DNA of 12,847 nucleotides from an uncultured Enorma sp. (lineage in GTDB: Bacteria > Actinomycetota > Coriobacteriia > Coriobacteriales > Coriobacteriaceae): contig CAJLVH010000042.1 of the NCBI GenBank assembly GCA_905210055.1, positions 1 to 12,847 on the forward strand, written 5' to 3'. Made by a program: the position numbers and the translations under genes. This document shows, in pieces, positions 6,555-11,774 of the stretch. The notes beneath the pieces are model-generated. The model was not told the origin of the DNA. It ran no database searches and saw only the letters and a program-made list of their open reading frames with translations. How positions within the stretch are numbered: position 1 is the first letter of the stretch; the number at the start of each line of letters is the position of its first letter.

Positions 6555-7576
6555 GCGTGGGAGGCGACAGCGCCCGCGTCCCGGTCTCCCGCCGCGCGGT
6601 CGTCGCAGGCGCGCTCGCGACATGCGTCTCGCTCGTCGGCTGCGGCTGCTCGCCGGGGCAGGGCGATGGGGGCGCCGTCATGATTTGGGATGCCATGGGC
6701 GTGAGCAAGGACGACCCCATCACCGACGAGCAGCTCGCGGTGGCGCACGTCGTTTGCCGGGAAGAGGATGCGCTCCATGTGTATGACGAGCTTGTGAGGA
6801 CCCGGCGCTGGCCAGAGCGCCTGTACGGCCATCTCTTCGAGCGGACGATGGCCGGATGCTTCCTCGCCGAGCGGATGGCCGAGCACTACGGCGCGACCTT
6901 CACGGTTACCGGCGGGCCGCATTACGGCGACGTGGCTCTCTTTCCCGGCGAGCCGTCTTACCTTAGCTATGATTTCGAAATCCAGGGTGACCCCCGGGGG
7001 GTGTCATCCTGCACGGCGACCCTGCACTTCGAGGAGTACCTGCACTACGAGGGAGTCTCCATCTCCGATTCGTACTTCTGCTTGGCCCGCACGCCCGAGA
7101 TGAGGAGCTTCTGCCTGGACGCGCTCCGTGCGGACTACCGCGCCGCGGCGGAGACGTGCGGCGTCGCGGAGCAGGCGTACGGCGCGGTGCGGGCCAACTG
7201 CCGCAACGAGGAGGCCGGGTGGACGTACGACGTCGATGCCCCCATCGAGGAGCTCACCCCGTGCTACGCCGTGAACTTGAGCGTCTACTTCGACGGCCGC
7301 CCGCCCGCCGAGCCGCCGGACGAGGCCGCCTACCGGGATGCCTTCGACGCGACCCTCGATGCGCTGGGGTCGCGCGGCTTCGACGACGTCAACCTCGTGT
7401 TCGCCGTGGTGATAGCCGACAACCCGTCCTGGGAGGGCTCGCATGAGATGTCGGGAGACTACGGCGAGGCGGCAGAATACGCCTCGACGGAGGAGAGCCC
7501 CCTCGTGAAGTGGGTCATCGAGGCGTCGACGAGGAATCTCGAGTACGAAGGGGATAGGCAGCGCGGCGAGGCGTAG
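6551..7576 (+). CDS. Lipoprotein, candidate immunity protein for the lipase
   Basis: 341 residues. The N-terminus holds a twin-arginine-like segment (SRRAVVAG, 13-20), a hydrophobic stretch, and the lipobox L28-V29-G30-C31. The mature protein should therefore be lipid-anchored at Cys31 on the outer face of the membrane. The rest is an acidic, soluble domain rich in aromatic residues and cysteines that I do not recognise. The ATG at 6551 overlaps the previous stop, indicating coupling; I see no separate ribosome binding site. A longer frame back to 6362 would overlap the previous gene and bury the signal peptide, so I reject it. In the S. aureus TslA system a membrane-anchored lipoprotein (TilA) neutralises the secreted lipase. 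The same kind of protein next to a lipase gene suggests immunity here, but it could be a lipase foldase or a cell-surface partner. Confidence 0.82.
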   Translation: MSVGGDSARVPVSRRAVVAGALATCVSLVGCGCSPGQGDGGAVMIWDAMGVSKDDPITDEQLAVAHVVCREEDALHVYDELVRTRRWPERLYGHLFERTMAGCFLAERMAEHYGATFTVTGGPHYGDVALFPGEPSYLSYDFEIQGDPRGVSSCTATLHFEEYLHYEGVSISDSYFCLARTPEMRSFCLDALRADYRAAAETCGVAEQAYGAVRANCRNEEAGWTYDVDAPIEELTPCYAVNLSVYFDGRPPAEPPDEAAYRDAFDATLDALGSRGFDDVNLVFAVVIADNPSWEGSHEMSGDYGEAAEYASTEESPLVKWVIEASTRNLEYEGDRQRGEA

Positions 7577-7588
7577 ATGGGATGAACG

Positions 7589-9091
7589 ATGGAACTCACT
7601 AAGCAGGAGCTGGCCGTTCTCAACCAGCTGCTATACGCGGACGGCAGCGCGCTCATAGAGAGCAATCGGGTCAAAGAGAACGGGGAGTCCGACGAGGTCT
7701 GGTCGGTAGAGACTGTTGGTGAACAAGAGGGAGGTATCCCGCTCGGTGAGCTCCTCGCAGGTGTTGAGGTCACGGGGACAGGTAGCGAGCTGGACGATGG
7801 CTATACGCGTGCGGACGAATGGCAGCGCGCGCTCGACGAGGTGCAGGATAACGAGCGCATCTGCGAGCTTACCGTCGCAGATGTCTACCATGACACGACT
7901 GACGGGTCGCTTGCGGTGACCTTTATTGCGGGCGAAAATAGCTATATCGTCTTTCGCGGCACCGGTTCGAGCGAGTGGCCCGATAACCTTGCGGGTGTGT
8001 ACGAGACGGATACGCAAGATCAGATCGAGGCGGCGGCATATGTGAGCTACATCAGCGAGCGCTACGGCGGGACGATCACCGTGAGCGGCCACTCCAAGGG
8101 AGCGAACAAGGCCATGTATGCCACGATCCAGCTCGATGGTCTCGTGGATAGGTGCGTTGCCTTCGATGGCCAGGGGTTCGGCCCCAACTTCCTCGACCTC
8201 TACGCCGAGGAGATCGCACGGAACAGGGATAGGATCATGGCCATCAACGCTCAGGACGACTACGTGAGCGCGTTATTGTCTTCCGTTGCGGGGACGACGT
8301 ACTACGTCCCTGCGGAACGATTGGGGCTTAACCCGCTTCGCAACCATGCCATGGCGGTGCTGTTCGGTGACGATATGAGCCTTTTGCTTGAGGAAGACAT
8401 CGCGCGCGGGGTCTTCGGCGGACTCGTCTCGAGCTTGGTCGACCACCTGCTTGAGAACGTCTCGGAAGAAGACATGATGGTGGCGTCTACCTATTTGGGC
8501 TATCTGACAGATGCGCTTCTTGGGGATAAACGCACTGATATTATTACCATCATTTCTGAAGCGGAGGCCTATGCTCCAGGTGGAACAGCGATCTTAATCT
8601 CAGCGCTTGAGACCTGGCCGCTCGTGAACGAGGCGCTTGCTCATCTTGCCCGCTATGGCGGTACCTGGGCGCTCTTCGCATATGTTGTTGGATCTCTCTG
8701 CGCCCAGCACGTTCTGCAGGGTGAGGACAATCCCCATCCCGCGTACTTCGTGAGTTCCAACACTGTGCGTGACTTCTCTGAGGAGCGCGAGGCGGAGATT
8801 GCCGGCATCGCCCAGCAGGTGAGCGACGAGCCGTTCTGGGATGTTACGAGGTGGGATGTGTGGTACCGCCTCGAAGGGCTGTTCGGTGGGATGAACGTCG
8901 AGGCGCATCGAAGCGATATGGAAACATACTGGCGCAAGGTTATCGACGTCGCGGGCACTACGGTGGATCAGGTGCATACCATGTTCGAACGGGCGCGCAC
9001 GCGCGATTCCCAGGCGGGCGCTGCGTTCAGGGCATGTGCGGACGAGCTCGACGTCATCGCCTCAAAGCTCAACGCCGTCTTCCCCTCATGA
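7589..9091 (+). CDS. Alpha/beta-hydrolase (DUF2974-like lipase) with C-terminal helical domain, putative type VII toxin
   Basis: 500 residues. The N-terminal half is a DUF2974/Mbeg1-like lipase fold: IVFRGTGSSEWPDNL (120-134), the nucleophile elbow GHSKG (Ser169), AFDGQGF (191-197), AQDDYVS (221-227) offering Asp223 or Asp224, and RNHAM with His253. The order Ser-Asp-His is that of a complete triad. There is no signal peptide or lipobox. After a partly hydrophobic middle part (about 270-375), residues 395-500 are helical and charged, ending without a catalytic domain. They resemble the targeting helices usually found at the N-terminus of LXG toxins. This reverse order is the arrangement of TslA from S. 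aureus. The ATG follows GGGA (7579-7582), 12 bases past the previous gene. The hydrolase call is firm; toxin role and type VII export are inferred from architecture and neighbours. Confidence 0.85.
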   Translation: MELTKQELAVLNQLLYADGSALIESNRVKENGESDEVWSVETVGEQEGGIPLGELLAGVEVTGTGSELDDGYTRADEWQRALDEVQDNERICELTVADVYHDTTDGSLAVTFIAGENSYIVFRGTGSSEWPDNLAGVYETDTQDQIEAAAYVSYISERYGGTITVSGHSKGANKAMYATIQLDGLVDRCVAFDGQGFGPNFLDLYAEEIARNRDRIMAINAQDDYVSALLSSVAGTTYYVPAERLGLNPLRNHAMAVLFGDDMSLLLEEDIARGVFGGLVSSLVDHLLENVSEEDMMVASTYLGYLTDALLGDKRTDIITIISEAEAYAPGGTAILISALETWPLVNEALAHLARYGGTWALFAYVVGSLCAQHVLQGEDNPHPAYFVSSNTVRDFSEEREAEIAGIAQQVSDEPFWDVTRWDVWYRLEGLFGGMNVEAHRSDMETYWRKVIDVAGTTVDQVHTMFERARTRDSQAGAAFRACADELDVIASKLNAVFPS

Positions 9092-9096
9092 TAAAA

Positions 9097-9111
9097 TGGT
9101 GTCAGACACCA
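9097..9111. repeat. Short palindrome TGGTGTC-A-GACACCA after the lipase gene
   Basis: A perfect 7-bp dyad around a single A, starting 5 bases past the lipase stop. It lies in a longer imperfect inverted repeat (9090-9118, GATAA...TTATC). It resembles REP-type palindromes seen next to gene ends in many bacteria. Like the two TGTCCC elements in this window, it hugs a stop codon, but its sequence differs from theirs. Confidence 0.7.
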
Positions 9112-9127
9112 AATTATCACTCGTGAG

Positions 9128-9165
9128 AAGGTGACGCCGGGTGCGTTTGCTCGGCGCCACCTTTT
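9128..9165 (+). terminator. Intrinsic terminator of the lipase operon
   Basis: The stem AAGGTG (9128-9133) plus CGCCG (9135-9139) pairs with CGGCG (9152-9156) plus CACCTT (9158-9163), with one A/C mismatch and a 12-base loop. TTTT (9162-9165) completes the signal on the plus strand. It lies 37 bases after the lipase stop. The minus-strand reading lacks a clean T-run, so it mainly serves the plus-strand operon that converges on the membrane protein gene at 9206. Confidence 0.8.
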
Positions 9166-9205
9166 CAGATCTCGGGTATTAAAACTTATGGGGTCATGTT
9201 GCATG

Positions 9206-9706
9206 CTATTCCACGTCGTCGGTATCGCTTGCCAGGCTGATTTTGTAGGACAGCTTGACTGCGAGCAGGGCTACCGAGAGGAACACGAGCGTGGCGGCTG
9301 CTGCTGCCATCGCTTCAACGCTTACGAGTGCGCCGACGAAGATAGCGATGACGGCAAGCGCGGGCATGATCTGGATGAACGTCCGTGCAATCTCCCGCTC
9401 CATGTGAGCTTGAAACTCGTCGTTCTCCTTTGCATAGAGACGGCGGAGCGTTTGGTCGTCGGTGAGCGCGCGACGTAAACTCACGATGGTCTTAATCGTG
9501 ACCACGGCGGCAACGGTGCATAGTCCCATCACCGCTCCCAACAGGAATGCAGAGGTGGTTGTGGTGCCACTGATGGCGGGCAGGTTGTCGGTCGCGGTGA
9601 GTGCGCCGCCCGTGACGAGTACGATGCAGATGGCTGCTGCGGAGATGCTTTCGCGGCGGAGACGCCTACGAGCATCTTTACGAAGGGCTTCAATGGTGGT
9701 CTTCAT
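9206..9706 (-). CDS. Four-helix integral membrane protein, XRE-regulator partner
   Basis: 166 residues with four predicted membrane segments, at about 22-38, 51-72, 110-130 and 132-152. A charged loop (about 76-108, LTDDQTLRRLYAKENDEFQAH) lies between the second and third. I do not recognise a specific family. Small four-helix membrane proteins encoded directly behind a short XRE regulator are common in Gram-positive genomes, usually with unknown function. The ATG has AAGGGAG 6 bases upstream (minus strand, 9713-9719). The regulator gene lies 71 bases upstream on the same strand, so one transcript from the promoter at 10044-10072 probably covers both. A plus-strand frame overlapping the 3' part (9131-9478) lacks coding character. 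Confidence 0.78.
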   Translation of the reverse strand: MKTTIEALRKDARRRLRRESISAAAICIVLVTGGALTATDNLPAISGTTTTSAFLLGAVMGLCTVAAVVTIKTIVSLRRALTDDQTLRRLYAKENDEFQAHMEREIARTFIQIMPALAVIAIFVGALVSVEAMAAAAATLVFLSVALLAVKLSYKISLASDTDDVE

Positions 9707-9777
9707 GGGGAACTCCCTTCTTGTGGCGAGCGTTCTAAGGGATGTTTAGGTCGTTGTCGACGTACGGGATCAGGCGG

Positions 9778-9987
9778 TTACAGCTCCTCGTCAATTTCGG
9801 AGAAATCAAAGACCTCTTCGATGGAGAGTTCGAAATAGCGGGCGATCTTGTACGCGAGTGGGAGCGACGCCGTGTATTTGCCCACCTCGATGGAGGTGAT
9901 GGTCTGGCGCGTCGTGCCCACGGCGTCGGCAAGCTCGGCTTGGCTGAGCTTCTGCGCACGCCTGAGTTCACGGATACGGCTCCTCAT
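9778..9987 (-). CDS. XRE-family helix-turn-helix transcriptional regulator
   Basis: 69 residues, little more than one Cro/C1-type DNA-binding domain. The helix-turn-helix spans about residues 14-50: LSQAELADAVGTTRQTITSI followed by EVGKYTASLPLAYKIARYF. It lacks an added sensor or dimerisation domain. The ATG follows a purine-rich AAAGGGGG (9991-9998 on the minus strand). Its upstream region holds a well-spaced promoter with repeated CTTTGCA boxes and a TGCAAAGC dyad, so it probably controls its own transcript and that of the membrane protein gene downstream. This is the usual behaviour of such small regulators and is inferred, not shown. Confidence 0.93.
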   Translation of the reverse strand: MRSRIRELRRAQKLSQAELADAVGTTRQTITSIEVGKYTASLPLAYKIARYFELSIEEVFDFSEIDEEL

Positions 9988-10020
9988 AGGCCCCCTTTCC
10001 CAATGGGTTTAGGCTATGGA

Positions 10021-10084
10021 TGCAAAGCCTGCTTTGCAAGAAAAGCATAGTCTACTTTGCAGAAGAAGACAAGCAAACTTTGCA
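10021..10084. promoter_or_regulatory. Operator array: dyad TGCAAAGC-CT-GCTTTGCA plus two CTTTGCA direct repeats
   Basis: A perfect 8-bp dyad (10021-10038) covers the predicted transcription start. CTTTGCA recurs at 10032-10038, 10055-10061 and 10078-10084, exactly 23 bp apart each time. One box lies in the -35/-10 spacer and one just upstream of the -35. This layout suits repression by a dimeric helix-turn-helix protein, most simply the XRE product encoded immediately downstream. The repeats are seen directly; the binder is inferred. Confidence 0.7.
10044..10072 (-). promoter_or_regulatory. Promoter of the XRE regulator and membrane protein genes
   Basis: On the minus strand TTGTCT (10072-10067) and TATGCT (10049-10044) are separated by exactly 17 bases, a good sigma-70-type match. 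Transcription should start near 10037, giving a leader of about 50 bases. The surrounding 100 bases are clearly richer in A and T than the rest of the window. Confidence 0.7.
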
Positions 10085-10088
10085 AATT

Positions 10089-10120
10089 GGATGTAAAAAT
10101 ACCCCAGAGTTTTAACATCC
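10089..10120. other. A/T-rich hairpin between promoter and oad terminator
   Basis: GGATGTAAAAA (10089-10099) pairs with TTTTAACATCC (10110-10120) at 10 of 11 positions around a 10-base loop. On the minus strand the second arm begins with a run of T, so it may help end transcription arriving from the oad operon before the XRE promoter. It could instead be an extra regulatory dyad. Confidence 0.45.
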
Positions 10121-10139
10121 CTTCGGCTATGCAACACGA

Positions 10140-10171
10140 AGCGGCTCCGAGCGCGTTTGCTCGAAGCCGCT
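10140..10171 (-). terminator. Strong hairpin downstream of the oad operon
   Basis: AGCGGCT (10140-10146) and CGAGC (10148-10152) pair with GCTCG (10159-10163) and AGCCGCT (10165-10171), with one C/A mismatch and a 6-base loop. It lies about 40 bases past the oadA stop on the minus strand. There is no proper T-run on either side, so termination may need a factor, or the hairpin may act as a 3'-end stabiliser. Its loop region, GCGTTTGCTCG (10153-10163), is identical to that in the terminator at 9143-9153. Confidence 0.55.
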
Positions 10172-10174
10172 CTA

Positions 10175-10207
10175 TGTCCCAAAATGTACCTGTCCCTTTT
10201 TGGGACA
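10175..10207 (-). repeat. 33-bp palindromic REP-like element, copy 2
   Basis: Read on the minus strand it matches the element at 4146-4178 at 32 of 33 bases (A instead of G in the GGTRCATT part). It begins 2 bases after the TAG stop of the carboxyltransferase gene. The outer TGTCCCAAAA/TTTTGGGACA arms and the inner TGTCCC-AAAAA-GGGACA hairpin are both kept. The two copies share orientation and placement relative to their genes although they lie 6 kb apart on opposite strands. Confidence 0.85.
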
Positions 10208-10208
10208 T

Positions 10209-11603
10209 CTACGCCACGTCGATGGTGACTTCGACCTCTTGGACGGGGACGTCGTAGAAGGGGTCTTCCCGGCGACCGAGGAAGTCGCGCGCCTGGTCGG
10301 GGAAGAGCGCGTAAGCAAGCACGTCCTCTTCGCTCTTGGCGTACTGCGCGATGGCCTCGCGTGCTGCGGGGAGCTCCGGCTCCAGCAAGTCTGCCGGACG
10401 GCAGGTGATCACCTCGTCGTCGCCGATGATCTTCTGGCGGATCTCTTTGGAGATGGTCACGGGCGGGCGTCCGTACATACCGTGCACGTAGTCCTTGATT
10501 TCCTTCGGCACCACTTTGTAGCGCTCGCCGGAGAGCACGTTCATGAGCGCTTGCGAACCCACCATCTGCGAGAGGGGCGTCACGAGCGGCGGGTAGCCCA
10601 GCTCGGCGCGGACGCGCGGAACCTCGGCGAGCACCTCGTTGTAGCGATCCATCGCTCCGAGGTCGGTGAGGTTGCTGATGAGGTTCGACAGCATGCCGCC
10701 GGGTACCTTGTAGAGGAGCGCCTTGGGCTCGACCTCGAGCACCTTCGGGTTGAGGCCGCCCTCCTTGAGGAAGCGGTCGCGCACGCCGGCGAAGTGCTTC
10801 GCGACGGCGTCGAGCTTGTCGACGTCCAGGCCGGTATCGTATCCCAGACCATCGAGCGTGATGGCCATGGACTCGGTGCAGGGCTGGCTCGTTCCCTCGG
10901 CAAGCGGCGAGAGACAGGTGTCAATGATGTCCGCGCCCGCCTCGACGGCCTTGAGGTAGGTCATCTGGCCGATGCCTGCGGTGCCGTGCGTATGCACCTG
11001 CACGGGCAGGCTCGTAGCGTTCTTGATCTCGCTTACGAGCTCGTACGCCACATCGGGCGTGAGTACGCCCGCCATGTCCTTGATGGCGATGGAGTCCGCG
11101 CCGGCGCGCTCCATCTCCGTGGCGAGCGAGGTGAAATAGCGCACCGTGTGCACGTCGCTCGTGGTGTAGCAAATGGCGGCCTGTACCTCGCCGCCGGCCT
11201 CCTTCGCCGCACGGATCGAGGTCTGGAGGTTGCGCGTGTCATTCAGCGCGTCGAAGATGCGCAGCACGTCGATGCCGTTCTCCACGGACTTCTTCACGAA
11301 CTCCTCGACGACGTCATCGGCATAGTTGTGGTAGCCCAAGAGGTTCTGTCCGCGCAGCAGCATCTGGAGCTTGGCGTCCTTCACGTGCGCGCGGATGGTG
11401 CGCAGGCGCTCCCACGGATCCTCGTTCAGGTAGCGCAGGCACGAGTCGAACGTCGCGCCGCCCCACACCTCGAGGGCGTAGAGGCCGCAGCTATCCAGAT
11501 CCTCAAGCACGGGCAGCATGTCCTCGATGGGCATGCGCGTGGCGATCTGGCTCTGCTGGCCGTCGCGCAGGATGGTTTCCATGAAGCGAACGGTACGTCC
11601 CAT
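10209..11603 (-). CDS. oadA: Oxaloacetate decarboxylase alpha subunit-like carboxyltransferase, no biotin domain
   Basis: 464 residues. It transfers the carboxyl group of oxaloacetate to carrier-bound biotin, giving pyruvate; the membrane beta subunit then decarboxylates the carboxybiotin. The TIM-barrel carboxyltransferase domain (about 1-290) shows RDGQQS (13-18, metal ligand D14), EVWGGATFD (45-53), LRGQNLLGY (83-91), the catalytic lysine K175 in IKDMAG, and metal-binding H204 and H206 in HTHGTAG. The PYC/OADA conserved domain follows to the end. Full-length OadA carries a C-terminal biotinyl domain with an MKM motif. Here the chain stops without it, so a separate carrier protein is required. 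The ATG has AGGAG (11613-11617 on the plus strand) 9 bases upstream. It is last in an operon after oadB and the small gamma gene. A transcarboxylase 5S or pyruvate carboxylase B role is possible, but the beta-subunit neighbour favours the decarboxylase. Confidence 0.92.
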   Translation of the reverse strand: MGRTVRFMETILRDGQQSQIATRMPIEDMLPVLEDLDSCGLYALEVWGGATFDSCLRYLNEDPWERLRTIRAHVKDAKLQMLLRGQNLLGYHNYADDVVEEFVKKSVENGIDVLRIFDALNDTRNLQTSIRAAKEAGGEVQAAICYTTSDVHTVRYFTSLATEMERAGADSIAIKDMAGVLTPDVAYELVSEIKNATSLPVQVHTHGTAGIGQMTYLKAVEAGADIIDTCLSPLAEGTSQPCTESMAITLDGLGYDTGLDVDKLDAVAKHFAGVRDRFLKEGGLNPKVLEVEPKALLYKVPGGMLSNLISNLTDLGAMDRYNEVLAEVPRVRAELGYPPLVTPLSQMVGSQALMNVLSGERYKVVPKEIKDYVHGMYGRPPVTISKEIRQKIIGDDEVITCRPADLLEPELPAAREAIAQYAKSEEDVLAYALFPDQARDFLGRREDPFYDVPVQEVEVTIDVA

Positions 11604-11627
11604 GTGGTCGTTCTCCTTTCGCGGTCG

Positions 11628-11762
11628 TTATGCCTCGGGGTTGCGCGGCGCGAAGATCTTCGACAGCGCGAGCGACACGAGGTAGATGACGATCATGACG
11701 ACGAAGATGCCGCCCCAGCCGATGCCGAGGAGCTCGAAGGCGGTGATCAGGTTCTCAGACAT
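11628..11762 (-). CDS. oadG: Very small OadG-like gamma subunit of the membrane decarboxylase
   Basis: 44 residues, starting MSENLITAFELLGIGWGGIF and ending APRNPEA. It has one membrane helix at about 9-35, then a short basic tail. The F-E-L-L-G-I-G-W-G-G opening and single N-terminal helix match sodium-pumping decarboxylase gamma subunits, which assemble the alpha and beta subunits. Typical OadG is about twice as long, with a C-terminal proline-rich, metal-binding tail that holds OadA; that tail is missing here. The ATG (11760-11762) follows AAGGGGG, which overlaps the oadB stop codon, with a 7-base spacer, so translation is probably coupled. The oadA start lies 24 bases downstream. It could also be compared with the small epsilon subunit of methylmalonyl-CoA decarboxylase. 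Confidence 0.85.
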   Translation of the reverse strand: MSENLITAFELLGIGWGGIFVVMIVIYLVSLALSKIFAPRNPEA

Positions 11763-11774
11763 TCGTGAACCCCC

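Noticed and set aside
7589..7900. N-terminal LXG domain in the lipase-like protein
   Set aside because: I looked for it because of the type VII context. The first 100 residues run straight into the hydrolase fold; the helical part is at the other end.
9131..9478. 115-residue plus-strand frame after the lipase terminator
   Set aside because: It starts within the terminator hairpin, overlaps the well-formed membrane protein gene on the other strand, and has no coherent composition or ribosome binding site.
10032..10084. CTTTGCA repeats as a possible CRISPR array
   Set aside because: The repeat unit is only 7-8 bases, there are three copies, and they interleave with a promoter next to a regulator gene. 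Operator sites fit better.
10200..11768. 522-residue plus-strand open frame across the oadA gene
   Set aside because: Antisense shadow of a well-supported gene, with low-complexity Val/Leu/His/Arg composition and no recognisable domain.
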